Source: Lumbricus rubellus (Eukaryota; Annelida; Clitellata; Crassiclitellata; Lumbricidae). From it: a stretch of DNA of 64,000 nucleotides. The stretch covers positions 43,306,005-43,370,004 of the forward strand of contig OX243814.1 in NCBI GenBank assembly GCA_945859605.1. The letters are read 5' to 3'. A program made the translations under genes and the position numbers. Position 1 is the first letter of the stretch. Each line of letters opens with the position of its first letter. Below the pieces are notes generated by a model, which saw nothing but the letters and a program-made list of their open reading frames with translations, was not told where the DNA came from and did not search any database. Below are positions 52,698 through 62,457 of this stretch, one piece after another.

Positions 52698-53171
52698 ATG
52701 TCTGGATACGGTCACCCAATACACGAATTTATCACCAAACGGAAGCCTCGTGTGAGTCCGATAATTTGGATGCCTAAAGTGGTCACTCACGCTCCTGCAA
52801 GACAACGAGCAGGCGACAGATATGAGATTTTTGCTCAGCAAGCGATAACGATTGAACCAAAGACAAATATTACAGTAGAAGTAGGCCTTGGAGTCCGAAT
52901 GACCAGTGGAATGTGTCTAGTCTCTCTTAGACAGAAGTTGAAACAACTCAGACTGAGCCTTCAAGATGGTACTGTCCTAGAGGACGCAGAGGATATAATA
53001 ATTACAATACAAAACAACTCCGATTCACCAGTTACTATAAACGAAAAAGACTCCATATGTTATGTTAATTACTACGATGCAAAATTTTTACGTTTTACGT
53101 TTACGTTTTATGTCTACGTTTTACGTTACGTTTTAAACATTATAATAAAAAATGTCACTACTGAAAATTAG
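52698..53171 (+). CDS. dUTPase-fold protein with repeat-encoded tail (element 2)
   Basis: This 157-residue frame is intact, unlike the element 1 copy. Residues about 46-128 have the strand order and key spacing of trimeric dUTPases (TIEPKTNITVEVGLGVRM for the region ending at motif 1-2, ITINEKDSICYVNYYDA for the region before the C-terminal motif). However, the catalytic YxVD-type Tyr/Asp motif is not clear, so it may be a structural dUTPase-like protein. After YYDA, where element 1 has a TAA, this copy reads on for 29 residues through TTTACGT repeats (KFLRFTFTFYVYV onward). The frame overlaps the next gene by 20 bp. That tail is probably a by-product of losing the original stop. Confidence 0.6.
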   Translation: MSGYGHPIHEFITKRKPRVSPIIWMPKVVTHAPARQRAGDRYEIFAQQAITIEPKTNITVEVGLGVRMTSGMCLVSLRQKLKQLRLSLQDGTVLEDAEDIIITIQNNSDSPVTINEKDSICYVNYYDAKFLRFTFTFYVYVLRYVLNIIIKNVTTEN

Positions 53172-54051
53172 CGATCCTGCAAAAAGAGATTTTATTATCG
53201 AAGAGTTTTTAAAAACGAAAAAAAATATTAAACAAAACTTTCTCTCAGAGAGAATAGATGATCTTGGACTTCAACGAGAATTAACGAAAATCTACAAACC
53301 AATAGTCGACTCTCAATCAGCAATTTCGAAAGAACAAAACGCTTTGCTGTCGACAATAAAAGATAATTCTGCAGCAACACCACTCGCTCTAAAATCACTT
53401 CCAGATTCGTTGAAAACTATTCAATTTCCCCAGTATCCGTCTATAGAGGCGTACGATGACGATGACCCAGTAGAAGACATTAGAAGGTTAGAATTAGGAA
53501 ATATTGCAGTTGAATACCTTAAAAAATATGCTTCTGATAAAAGACTTGTGGATACAACATTCGGATTAAGATCAAGAGATGGAAAATTCTACATCGGTGA
53601 CAGCGAAGCCTCAATCCAAGGAAATGATATTACAGTTGGAACCACAACTTATCAAGGAACTCCAGGATTATGGGAATTGTTAACGTTAGCTAGTCCAAAC
53701 AGTTCAATTTATGATAATCGTGATCTTGAAGAATACGCCGAGATTCTAATTAAAACGAATGCCATGAGTCAGCCAAATAAACCAAACAAACCTAAATCGT
53801 CTAGAAGTGTAAAATATGCAAAGATAATAAAACCCATATGGGACGATTACATGAAGTTAAGAGGTAAAACAGGAAGCGGAATAATTACCATTCCTTCAGA
53901 TCCTAACGAATTAGTAAAACAATTAGAGTTGCGAATATATAGCTACAAAGCGGGAAATACGGGTGTAAGAAATGAAATTGTAGGTATGACGGATGAGTTA
54001 CTAAGACAAAGAGTGATAACCAAAGATGAATATAAAAAATTGACGATCTAA
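53152..54051 (+). CDS. DUF8207-like Polinton protein (element 2)
   Basis: 299 residues, open, about 98% identical to 26303-27202 (differences such as DPAKRD for DSAKRD, KYAKII for KYKQII, GMTDELL for GITDELL). The core GTPGLWELLT is unchanged. The start overlaps the tail of the dUTPase-like frame. The AT-rich leader ATTATAATAAAAA directly precedes the ATG. Confidence 0.7.
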   Translation: MSLLKISDPAKRDFIIEEFLKTKKNIKQNFLSERIDDLGLQRELTKIYKPIVDSQSAISKEQNALLSTIKDNSAATPLALKSLPDSLKTIQFPQYPSIEAYDDDDPVEDIRRLELGNIAVEYLKKYASDKRLVDTTFGLRSRDGKFYIGDSEASIQGNDITVGTTTYQGTPGLWELLTLASPNSSIYDNRDLEEYAEILIKTNAMSQPNKPNKPKSSRSVKYAKIIKPIWDDYMKLRGKTGSGIITIPSDPNELVKQLELRIYSYKAGNTGVRNEIVGMTDELLRQRVITKDEYKKLTI

Positions 54052-54072
54052 TTAAAAATTGATGATATAGAA

Positions 54073-54426
54073 ATGCTGGTCGTTGCGAGAAGAAGTTATA
54101 AAAAAGTACACGTTGTCGGTGGAGCAGGAATATTCGATTCCATTGCAGGATTTCTCAAGAGACTACTGACATCGAATGCAGCCAAACAAATTGCGAGCAC
54201 AGCTGTCAAAGAGATTGGGAGTGTTGCTAAGGATAAGGCTATCGACGTTGGAAAACGATTACTCAATAAGATACTTCCACCAACCACCGTTCAGCAGCCG
54301 ATAACTCAGGAAACTAAAGTAATTCTAGCTAGATTACTAGGATCGAATCCGCAAATGACGGGAGGAGCTATTAGAATTCAGGATCTCGTAAAACGCTTAA
54401 ACGGAGGTGGTTTGAAAATGGCTTAA
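54073..54426 (+). CDS. pVI-like amphipathic protein (element 2)
   Basis: 117 residues, identical to the element 1 protein apart from the missing final Val. The candidate protease sites VVGG|A, MTGG|A and LNGG|G and the amphipathic helix are all kept, while synonymous changes are present in the DNA. It starts 21 bp after the DUF8207-like gene and ends 51 bp before the capsid gene. Confidence 0.72.
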   Translation: MLVVARRSYKKVHVVGGAGIFDSIAGFLKRLLTSNAAKQIASTAVKEIGSVAKDKAIDVGKRLLNKILPPTTVQQPITQETKVILARLLGSNPQMTGGAIRIQDLVKRLNGGGLKMA

Positions 54427-54477
54427 GGTTAATTTTCTTATTTAGACCAAAAAATTTATTTTCTTATTTAAAAATAT

Positions 54478-55641
54478 ATGTATAATAAAATGCAATCCGA
54501 TATTCTAAGATTCACAGAGCAACCACTGATCGATGAAGGTATCGAGCGATACGAATGGCACGAGTACGAACCTGTAGCGAGAACTAACCTTAACAGTTCT
54601 GGTGAAATAAGAATAAATATTGAATTACAGGACTTATATAGTCACCCAGCAGAGTCATATCTACAATTCGAAGGAAGACTAATTAAAGCTGATGACACCG
54701 CATACGATTTTCAGCTGACTCAAGGCTTAAATCAACTGTGGTATAAAGACACTGGAGCGACTGCTGTTATTGCGGACAACCCCGGCTTTGCCACTAGACA
54801 AAGCTTTCTCATTCGCAAACCAAACACTAAAGGAATGTTCAGCTTTATTGTTCCGTTGAAACATATTTTCGGGTTTTGCGACGATTACGACAAGATTATT
54901 TACGGTTTTAAACAGACGCTGACATTAGTTCGTAAAGCGGACGATGATGCCATATTCCGAGATAACGCTGCAGCTGCTGGAAAAGTTGCGATAAACAAAA
55001 TTTCATGGTTTATTCCACACGTTATTCCTTCCGATATGGAACGAATGCAGTTGTATAAGACGATTGAATCGAAATTAACGTTGCCAGTTGCGTATAGAGC
55101 TCGTCAATGCGACACAATAACGGTTCCTCAGTCGACAAGTTTCAGTTGGCGTCTTAGCGTAAAAACATCACCTGAGAAACCTAGATATATCATCGTAGGA
55201 TTTCAGACGGACCGTAGCGGTAATCAGGAAAGTAATCCGTCGCTATTTAATCACTGCGATCTCAAGAACATATATGTGATGATGAATCAAGAAAGATATC
55301 CAGCTGTCGATCATAACCTGTCGTTTCCTAATCAACAATTCTCCAGAGCGTACAGAGACGCGTCCTCCTTTAGTCAAAAATTCTATGGTATGGATAAGTT
55401 GATTACCCAAAGCAATATAACACCTGTAGATTATAAAGAATTATATCCGCTGTTCGTGTTCGATGTAAGCAAACAATCCGAGCGTTTGAAATCGTCAGTC
55501 GTTGATATTCAGATTAAGGCTCTTTTCAATGCAGCAGTGCCAGCCGACAAAGAAGCGTATGCTGTCGTAATTTCAGATAGGTTGCTGCAGTTCCAATCGG
55601 ATGGGCAGAAAATGAGTGTTGTGTATGGAAAATTGATTTAA
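54478..55641 (+). CDS. Major capsid protein with 49-residue internal deletion (element 2)
   Basis: 387 residues against 436 in element 1. The deletion lies at about 54706, after codon 76 (DDTAY|DFQLTQG). It removes 147 bp (element 1 coordinates about 27895-28041) and keeps the frame. The trinucleotide ACG occurs at both deletion edges in element 1, pointing to a microhomology-mediated event. The missing part includes the conserved TNNGLMYLF and LFHPCQ segments of the first jelly roll, so assembly into a capsid is unlikely. The rest is almost identical to element 1. Confidence 0.85.
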   Translation: MYNKMQSDILRFTEQPLIDEGIERYEWHEYEPVARTNLNSSGEIRINIELQDLYSHPAESYLQFEGRLIKADDTAYDFQLTQGLNQLWYKDTGATAVIADNPGFATRQSFLIRKPNTKGMFSFIVPLKHIFGFCDDYDKIIYGFKQTLTLVRKADDDAIFRDNAAAAGKVAINKISWFIPHVIPSDMERMQLYKTIESKLTLPVAYRARQCDTITVPQSTSFSWRLSVKTSPEKPRYIIVGFQTDRSGNQESNPSLFNHCDLKNIYVMMNQERYPAVDHNLSFPNQQFSRAYRDASSFSQKFYGMDKLITQSNITPVDYKELYPLFVFDVSKQSERLKSSVVDIQIKALFNAAVPADKEAYAVVISDRLLQFQSDGQKMSVVYGKLI

Positions 55642-55657
55642 AGAATACTTATATATT

Positions 55658-55987
55658 ATGAAGCTACCAGAGCTTAGAATCTTAGCCAAGCATCACGATG
55701 TTACAGGCACTTCGCATCTCAACAAACCTCAAATGATAGCTGTATTGATTGAAAAGAATATTCTTCCGACGGACTACAAGTCTGTGTCATATAAACATGA
55801 CACGTTGAGCAGTATCAGGAAACAACCGAGAAGAGTAGATATTATAGATCGAGAGACTGGCGTTGTTACCTCGTATCCATCGATGTATAAAGCTGCTAAG
55901 GCGTACGGTCAGAGTGCTGGCATAATAGCTTATCATAACGGAAATGTCTGGAGAGATAGATACGAAATTAAAGTGTTTGAGAGATAG
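55658..55987 (+). CDS. SAP-NUMOD1 DNA-binding protein (element 2)
   Basis: 109 residues, open. Differences from element 1 are few (ILAKHHD for MLAKHNN in the SAP-like part, SSIRK for GSIRK, FER for YER at the end). The NUMOD1 helix-turn-helix (SMYKAAKAYGQSAGIIAYHN) is unchanged. Confidence 0.68.
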   Translation: MKLPELRILAKHHDVTGTSHLNKPQMIAVLIEKNILPTDYKSVSYKHDTLSSIRKQPRRVDIIDRETGVVTSYPSMYKAAKAYGQSAGIIAYHNGNVWRDRYEIKVFER

Positions 55988-56009
55988 AATGATTTGCAAT
56001 TAAAGTGTT

Positions 56010-56035
56010 CGATAAGTGGATCTTCGATCTCACAG
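56010..56035 (+). promoter_or_regulatory. 19-bp repeated motif upstream of polymerase (element 2)
   Basis: AGTGGATCTTCGATCTCAC at 56015-56033, 37 bp before the polymerase ATG. Same place as in element 1, and the same motif as in the pX-like gene. Confidence 0.5.
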
Positions 56036-56069
56036 CTAATGTTTTAATATTTTTGCGTGGTAAGATAAA

Positions 56070-59000
56070 ATGGATTTAAAGAAAAGTAGTTTAAGAAACA
56101 TGAACCATGTTGAACACTTGCTCGACTCGCCGGTTCCTGACATTAAGATTCCTACGCTTACACCCACACCTGGTAAATACAAACCAGTAGCGCCTAAGAG
56201 AAAATACAAAAATAAGCTTAGATCTAAATTGAATGATTTTGCGGATTGGTTACTTAGTTATGTGCCTGAACAAGACAATAAAGTCGTTAACGAAAAACTC
56301 GAATCGTTGAAGTCAACTGTTTCCAGGATATTCGATAAAACTAAAATTCGAGAAACGGCGTCGGCTATTAAAGGATTCACCAAGCAATATAGAATAGATG
56401 GAATTAATGGAATGGATGCCTCTTCGTTTCTTGATTTCGTCAGACCGCAGGTAGTAAATCTGTTGTCGAACAATCGCCAGACAAAGACTAATTTGGTTCT
56501 TACTTGTACTATGGAACGAGTAGATATGAAATCTGGAATAGTGACTTCTGAGGATATACCATTCGTTTCCAGGGCAGAAGTTATTTTAGAAGCAACCGAC
56601 TTGAATGAAATATACAGCAGAAAGAAGGATAAAATCATGGAGTCTATTGCTAGTTTTCAGATGCAAGGAAGTAATTGGAGATTTAAAGCTGTTGTAAAAT
56701 TAGATATAAATACGGTAAAATATACACCCTTAAGAGGTAGTTCTTACATTCCACTTCCCGACTTTTTAGCTAATAAAAAGGCTATCATAAATATGAAAAA
56801 CGACGATGAAGAATGTTTCAAATGGTGTATCACTAGAGCTTTGAATCCGGTTGTGAAAAATTCGGAGATAATAACGAAAGCTTTGAAAGAACAGTCTAAA
56901 AAACTTAATTGGAGTGGTATTGAGTTTCCGGTTGCTGCTGATGCTAATGTGATAGGTAGGTTCGAGAGAAATAATAATATTAGTGTTAATGTATTCGGTT
57001 ATGAAAAAGAAGTATACCCGCTTTATCTGTCTAAGTGTGAAAGTAGTATTTATGTAGATCTATTGCTTATTTCCAACGGAGAAAGGAAACATTATTGCTG
57101 GATCAAGAATTTTAACAGAATGATGAGATTGAGGACTCATTCGATGTATTATTGCAAAAGGTGTATGAATGGTTTCACAACGACAGGAGCGCTTAAAAAC
57201 CATAATGAGTACTGCAAACTCCATAACGCACAAAAAATAGAAATGCCACCACCAGGAACTATGCTAAGTTTTAAAAATTATAACAATTCTATGAGGGTTC
57301 CGTTTATAGTCTACGCAGATTTTGAGTCTTTTGTAAAACCGATCGATACATGCCAACCAAATCCAGAGTTGTCGTACACTAATAAATATCAAAAGCATAC
57401 TCCTAGCTCCTTTTGTTACCACATAAAATGTTTCGACGATAGTGTATATTCTCAAGATCCTGTGACGTTTACGGCTGAAAGCGAAGATGATGATGTTGGT
57501 CAAATATTTGTAGATAAACTAGAAGAGAATATAAAACAAATATATAATCAATTTAAATTCCCTAAGAAGATGATATTTACAGAAGAGGACAAGAAGTGTT
57601 TTGATGGAGCTACTATATGTCATATCTGTGAAAAAACGTTGGACGAAGACCGAGTGAGAGATCACTGTCATCTTAGTGGAAAGTTTAGAGGAGCTGCTCA
57701 TAATAGTTGTAATATAAACTATAAATGTCCAAAGTTTTTCCCTGTAGTGTTTCATAATCTTTCCGGGTACGATTGTCATCTGTTCATTAAGAAACTGAGA
57801 GGTAATAATGGAGAGAAAGTTAATTGCATACCTAATAACGAGGAAAAGTATATATCTTTTAGCAGAGAGGTCGTTGTTGATAAGTTTGTAAATAAAGAGG
57901 GAAAAGAGATTACCGTCAAGCGACAACTGCGTTTTATCGACAGTTTTAAATTTATGGCTTCGAGTCTTGATGCTTTATCGAGGAACCTTCGCAAAGACCA
58001 ATGCCGAAATATTGGGAAACGATATTCAGGAAAGAAGCTCGATCTTTTGCTGAGAAAAGGCATATATCCTTATGACTACGTCGATTCATTTACTACCTTT
58101 AATGAAACCGAACTACCACCAAAATCCGCATTCTATTCTAAGCTAAATGATTCGAATATTAGCGATGAAGACTACGAGCATGCAAAAACGGTATGGAAGG
58201 AATTTGGATGCAAAACATTCAGAGAATATGACGATTTATACAACGTTTCGGATGTTCTGCTACTTGCCGATGTTTTCGAAAACTTTAGAGATGTGTGTAT
58301 GAAGAACTATACGCTTGACCCTGCATGGTATTTTACATCTCCTGGCTTAGCCTGGGATGCCGCTTTAAAATTGACAGGCGTGAAATTGGAGTTATTGAAT
58401 GATTATGATATGATTCTGATGATTAAGCAAGGGATGAGAGGAGGAGTGAGCACAATATCAAATCGTTATGGGAAAGCGAATAATAAATATATGAGCGATT
58501 TCAATAGTAACGAAAATTCTACATTTATTACTTACCTGGATGCGAATAATCTATATGGATGGGCTATGATCAAAAATTTAACTACTCACGGGTTCAAATG
58601 GATGAACGAAGATGAATTAAATAATTGGAGAAGTATTCCATGCATATTGGAAGTTGATTTGGAATATCCTAAAGAGTTACACGACCTGCATAACGATTTT
58701 CCGTTAGCTCCTGAAAGCATTGAGATTAACAAAGTCAAAAAGTTAATTCCAAACTTAAACCATAAAAAGAAGTATGTGCTGCATTACGATAATCTGAAGC
58801 TGTATGAGAGCTTGGGTTTGAAAATAACAAAAGTGCATAGAGGTGTACTATTCGAAGAAAGTGATTGGTTGAAAAAGTATATCGATTTAAATACAGCTCT
58901 TAGAACGAAAGCTACTAATGACTTTGAGAAAGACTTTTTCAAATTAATGAATAACAGTGTCTTTGGAAAAACTTGTGAGAACATTGAAAATCGTGTTGAT

Positions 59001-59732
59001 GTAGAGTTAGTGTGTCAAGAGGAGAGGGCTATTGAACTAGCCGCTAAACCTAATTATGAGAGATGTACTATTTTCGATGAAAATCTAATAGCCGTTCACA
59101 TGAAAAAAACTAAATTGTACTATAATAAACCTATATATCTTGGCATGTGTATATTAGACTTGAGCAAAACGTTGATGTATGAATTTCATTACAATTACAT
59201 CAAGGATAAATACGGAAATAGAGCTAAATTATTATTTACCGATACAGATTCTTTGACATACGAAATTAAAACTGAAGACTTTTACTCAGATATCGCAGGC
59301 GATATTAAGACTCGATTCGACACGAGTGAATACCCGAGAGATCATCCATCTGGTATTGAGGTTGGAGTAAATAAAAAAGTTATTGGAATGTTCAAGGATG
59401 AAGCTAGTGGGAAACAGATAAAAGAATTTATTGGACTCAGAGCAAAGTTGTATTCTTATAAGATGGCTGCTGGAGATGAGCACAAGAAATGTAAAGGTAT
59501 TAAGAAGAATGTTGTCCAGAAAACTATTACTCACGAAGATTATAAAGACTGCTTATTTACTAAAAAAGAACAACAACGAACGATGAATGTTATTAGATCT
59601 TATCATCACGATATTTATACAGAAGAAATCAATAAAGTTGCATTATCTGCAGATGACGATAAACGGGTAATAATGGAGGATGGAATTAGTACGTTATCTT
59701 ATGGTCATTACTCGTTGAAAATTTTTAATTAA
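56070..59732 (+). CDS. polB: Protein-primed family B DNA polymerase (element 2)
   Basis: 1220 residues, open. It replicates the linear element from protein-primed ends. Residues 1-350 are a conserved Polinton-specific N-terminal region of unclear function, which may include the priming protein. A C2HC finger is at 362-383 (CKRC...). The 3'-5' exonuclease motifs are D417-F-E419, D568 in FHNLSGYDCHLF and D728 in YNVSDVL. Between the first two lies a zinc/nuclease-like module, C517-x2-C520, D531HCH534 and C547, resembling recombination endonuclease VII. Polymerase motif A is D824ANNLYG, motif B K958LMNNSVFGKT, and motif C TD1058TDSL. The length fits the family. This is the only uninterrupted polymerase in the window. 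Confidence 0.95.
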   Translation: MDLKKSSLRNMNHVEHLLDSPVPDIKIPTLTPTPGKYKPVAPKRKYKNKLRSKLNDFADWLLSYVPEQDNKVVNEKLESLKSTVSRIFDKTKIRETASAIKGFTKQYRIDGINGMDASSFLDFVRPQVVNLLSNNRQTKTNLVLTCTMERVDMKSGIVTSEDIPFVSRAEVILEATDLNEIYSRKKDKIMESIASFQMQGSNWRFKAVVKLDINTVKYTPLRGSSYIPLPDFLANKKAIINMKNDDEECFKWCITRALNPVVKNSEIITKALKEQSKKLNWSGIEFPVAADANVIGRFERNNNISVNVFGYEKEVYPLYLSKCESSIYVDLLLISNGERKHYCWIKNFNRMMRLRTHSMYYCKRCMNGFTTTGALKNHNEYCKLHNAQKIEMPPPGTMLSFKNYNNSMRVPFIVYADFESFVKPIDTCQPNPELSYTNKYQKHTPSSFCYHIKCFDDSVYSQDPVTFTAESEDDDVGQIFVDKLEENIKQIYNQFKFPKKMIFTEEDKKCFDGATICHICEKTLDEDRVRDHCHLSGKFRGAAHNSCNINYKCPKFFPVVFHNLSGYDCHLFIKKLRGNNGEKVNCIPNNEEKYISFSREVVVDKFVNKEGKEITVKRQLRFIDSFKFMASSLDALSRNLRKDQCRNIGKRYSGKKLDLLLRKGIYPYDYVDSFTTFNETELPPKSAFYSKLNDSNISDEDYEHAKTVWKEFGCKTFREYDDLYNVSDVLLLADVFENFRDVCMKNYTLDPAWYFTSPGLAWDAALKLTGVKLELLNDYDMILMIKQGMRGGVSTISNRYGKANNKYMSDFNSNENSTFITYLDANNLYGWAMIKNLTTHGFKWMNEDELNNWRSIPCILEVDLEYPKELHDLHNDFPLAPESIEINKVKKLIPNLNHKKKYVLHYDNLKLYESLGLKITKVHRGVLFEESDWLKKYIDLNTALRTKATNDFEKDFFKLMNNSVFGKTCENIENRVDVELVCQEERAIELAAKPNYERCTIFDENLIAVHMKKTKLYYNKPIYLGMCILDLSKTLMYEFHYNYIKDKYGNRAKLLFTDTDSLTYEIKTEDFYSDIAGDIKTRFDTSEYPRDHPSGIEVGVNKKVIGMFKDEASGKQIKEFIGLRAKLYSYKMAAGDEHKKCKGIKKNVVQKTITHEDYKDCLFTKKEQQRTMNVIRSYHHDIYTEEINKVALSADDDKRVIMEDGISTLSYGHYSLKIFN

Positions 59733-59748
59733 TGTTTATATTAAATAA

Positions 59749-60174
59749 ATGAGCGTCAAACAAATCGATGTTTGTGGAGTAGTGCTACCGAATATTGCTT
59801 TATCGAATGTGGATCTAATCGAAGCGGCTAAGAAACTAAATATTCCGAATTTTAGGGGTGTGTTCTTACGAGACGAGCTACCGAAGAAACCTAGACGGAA
59901 TGAATGTGGAATATTGAATCTAGATGGTTCTAATGGGGTGGGGACCCACTGGTGCTCTTTCTTAAAGAGCGGTAATGAGAAAATATATTTCGATAGTTAC
60001 GGCCTTCCTCCCCCTCTGGAACTGATAAACTATTTACGCCGTCCAGTGTTATATAACAGCGAACGCATACAGCCGGATAACGAAGTGTTTTGCGGCCATT
60101 TATGTTTGTACGTCTTAAAGAAGACGATGAACGATGGAATGAATTTTCAAGAAGTTATAAACGGCTTGCATTAA
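59749..60174 (+). CDS. Adenain-like cysteine protease (element 2)
   Basis: 141 residues, open. His (GTHWCSF), Asp (YFDSYG), Gln (RIQPD) and Cys (VFCGHLC) are all present. It differs from element 1 mainly near the N-terminal third (NIPNFRGVF, KKPRRNE) and the C-terminus (LKKTMND for TKMVGD), where a run of synonymous changes also clusters. This suggests a short recombined patch. Confidence 0.9.
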   Translation: MSVKQIDVCGVVLPNIALSNVDLIEAAKKLNIPNFRGVFLRDELPKKPRRNECGILNLDGSNGVGTHWCSFLKSGNEKIYFDSYGLPPPLELINYLRRPVLYNSERIQPDNEVFCGHLCLYVLKKTMNDGMNFQEVINGLH

Positions 60175-60193
60175 AAATTATTTTATATATAAA

Positions 60194-61291
60194 ATGCCTG
60201 TCGATAAATTTGGTCACACCGATTTTGGAGGAACATCACGAAGAGTAATCGCTGGAGGTGTAACTCTTAGTCAAATAAATGCTAATTTTCTTCGATGTGA
60301 TGGAGCAAATCTGCCGACTGGAAATTTAAAAATGAATGGACATGTGATAAAAGGTCTCTCAGTAACGAATACTTCGACAGCCGGAATGGATGAAGCTTTA
60401 AGTAGGGGGCAAGCCATTGATTTGATAACGAATCACGATGACTCTCCGTCCAACGATAATCATTTGACGAATAAGAAATACGTTGATGCTTCGAAGGTGT
60501 CTAAGGCAGGTGATACAATGGCTGGCGACTTGTTCTTAAACGTTGGCTCCGATCGTCTGCGTTCAATGGGTTGTAAGGACTTGAGAGGAGAAAATAAAGA
60601 ATTCACTATTTTCTTAGGTAGTATACGAAATAAACTACAATGTTCGTTAAACAATCCTATTACATTACAATCGACTGAAGGATTACTATGCAAAATAGGC
60701 GTAGAAAATATAATGAGAATCGGTAGAGCGTCTAACGATCGAAAAATCGACGTTTATCAAAATATCCTAATGAATAGTAATAATATCAACGATTTAAGCG
60801 ATCCTCTTTCAGCTCAAGATGCTGCTACAAAGAATTACGTCGATAAATCTCTGAAAAAGTGTCGTGCTGGGTATATTCCTCCCTTGGAAGCTGATGTAAG
60901 TGTAACAGGATTCGTTGCTAGCGCCAGTTCTTGTTTTGCCGGAAGCAAAGCCTACCATGCTTTCACTAATCTCACTGACGATGTTAACGCAGCTTGGGTT
61001 TCGGGTGAAGATGAAACTGTTTGGTTACAAATTAAATGTCCTGAGCCAGTTAAAATTTGGAGAATTGCGTTGAAAACCGTATCTGTATCTTATTGGAATT
61101 TATCCGCTAGCAATGATGGAGCAGTGTTTGCACACTTACATACATCTTCAACTCCTTCAGAGACTATTCCGACATTTTTTAATATTTCTACTACGGATGC
61201 GTATCAATATTACAGAGTTAGAGTACTGGCAAAGGATAACGATCTTCCACGAGGGATTCAGGTAATGCAATTATATGTATACGATGACTAA
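60194..61291 (+). CDS. Fibre protein A, full length, discoidin-like head (element 2)
   Basis: 365 residues. The N-terminal anchor is as in element 1. It is followed by a complete shaft, KAGDTMAGDLFLNVGSDRLR (about 101-120), ENKEFTIFLGSIRNKLQCSL, and a second variable part (CKIGVENIMRIGRASNDRK), then DAATKNYVDKSLKKC. The discoidin-like head (about 222-365) ends GIQVMQLYVYDD. The head has local replacements relative to element 1 (YWNLSASNDGAVFAHLHTS against YFDFDASNDGVVFEKLPIF), concentrated in loop positions as expected for a receptor-binding surface. Confidence 0.72.
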   Translation: MPVDKFGHTDFGGTSRRVIAGGVTLSQINANFLRCDGANLPTGNLKMNGHVIKGLSVTNTSTAGMDEALSRGQAIDLITNHDDSPSNDNHLTNKKYVDASKVSKAGDTMAGDLFLNVGSDRLRSMGCKDLRGENKEFTIFLGSIRNKLQCSLNNPITLQSTEGLLCKIGVENIMRIGRASNDRKIDVYQNILMNSNNINDLSDPLSAQDAATKNYVDKSLKKCRAGYIPPLEADVSVTGFVASASSCFAGSKAYHAFTNLTDDVNAAWVSGEDETVWLQIKCPEPVKIWRIALKTVSVSYWNLSASNDGAVFAHLHTSSTPSETIPTFFNISTTDAYQYYRVRVLAKDNDLPRGIQVMQLYVYDD

Positions 61292-61321
61292 TCTGCATTA
61301 AAAATTATTATTATATATAAA

Positions 61322-62395
61322 ATGCCTGTCGATAAATTCGGTCACACCGATGTTGGTTCATCATAAAGAGTAATCGCTGGAGGTGTCACTCTTAGTCAAG
61401 TAAATGCTAGTTTTCTTCGATTGGATGGAGCAAACATCGCGACTGGAAATCTAAAAATGGGTGGTCACAAAATTAAAGGACTGCCCACAACGAAGCCTTT
61501 GACAGCAGGAATGGATGAGGCCTTAAGTTGGGGTCAAGCCATTGATTTGATAACGAATCACGACGATTCTCCGTCCAACGATAATCATTTGACGAATAAG
61601 AAATACGTTGATGAACAAGTTACATTGAAGGTGTCTAAAACTGGTGATACCATGACTGGTGATCTAATCTTAAACGTTGGCTCCGATCGTCTGCGTTCAA
61701 TGGGTTGTAAGGACTTGAGAGGAGAAAATAAAGAATTCACTATTTTCTTAGGTAGTATACGAAATAAACTACAATGTTCGTTAAACAATCCTATTACATT
61801 ACAATCGATGGATGGATTTCGTTTTAGAATAAACAATGAAATCATGTTAGAGATGGTTAAGTCACTCGATGGCACTCCTCCGTCTAAAATAAATGTGTAT
61901 AAGTCCATCTTTATGCATGATGCTTACATTACAGGACTACACGAACCCAACAACGCCAGCGATGCAGCTACGAAGCAGTATGTAGATTCTATCTCAATCG
62001 GTCCCGCGCTTAGCATTCATTCTTTAACTTGGCAATTCTTAATCGCTAAAACTCACACAAGAGTTACTTTCGATAGTGTAAGATTCAAAACCGATGGTGT
62101 CATAAGTGCGGGACTGACCCGTTTCACTCCCGGTAAAGCCGGATACTATTTCGTTTCGACGTACATAGAATTTGGTAACAGTAGTACCGCTCCTGGTAAC
62201 GTCTACCTGTATAGAAATGGGGCGAATTACATGCAAATTGCGGGCGGAGGGGGAACGGGAGCTGCGTTTAACAATTCAACCGGTAGTTGCATAATTTTCG
62301 TAACCAATACCGATTTTCTCGAGATATTCGCTTATTCGCACATCGCACTAAATATATTAGCTAGAGACTTTTCGGCAGTATTCTTACGACCTTGA
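61322..62395 (+). pseudogene. Fibre protein B with early nonsense codon (element 2)
   Basis: Codon 15 is TAA (61364-61366) where element 1 has CAA, a single C-to-T transition. The rest of the frame is open to 62395 and almost identical to fibre B of element 1, including KTGDTMTGDLILNVG, DAATKQYVDS and the C1q-like head. Internal initiation could only give a protein without the capsid anchor. A sequencing error is possible but a transition is also a common decay mutation. Confidence 0.82.
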
Positions 62396-62457
62396 TTTTT
62401 AACTGGTTTCTAGCTTACACAAAAGACTAAGACTTTTAACTGGTTTATTAGCTGATT

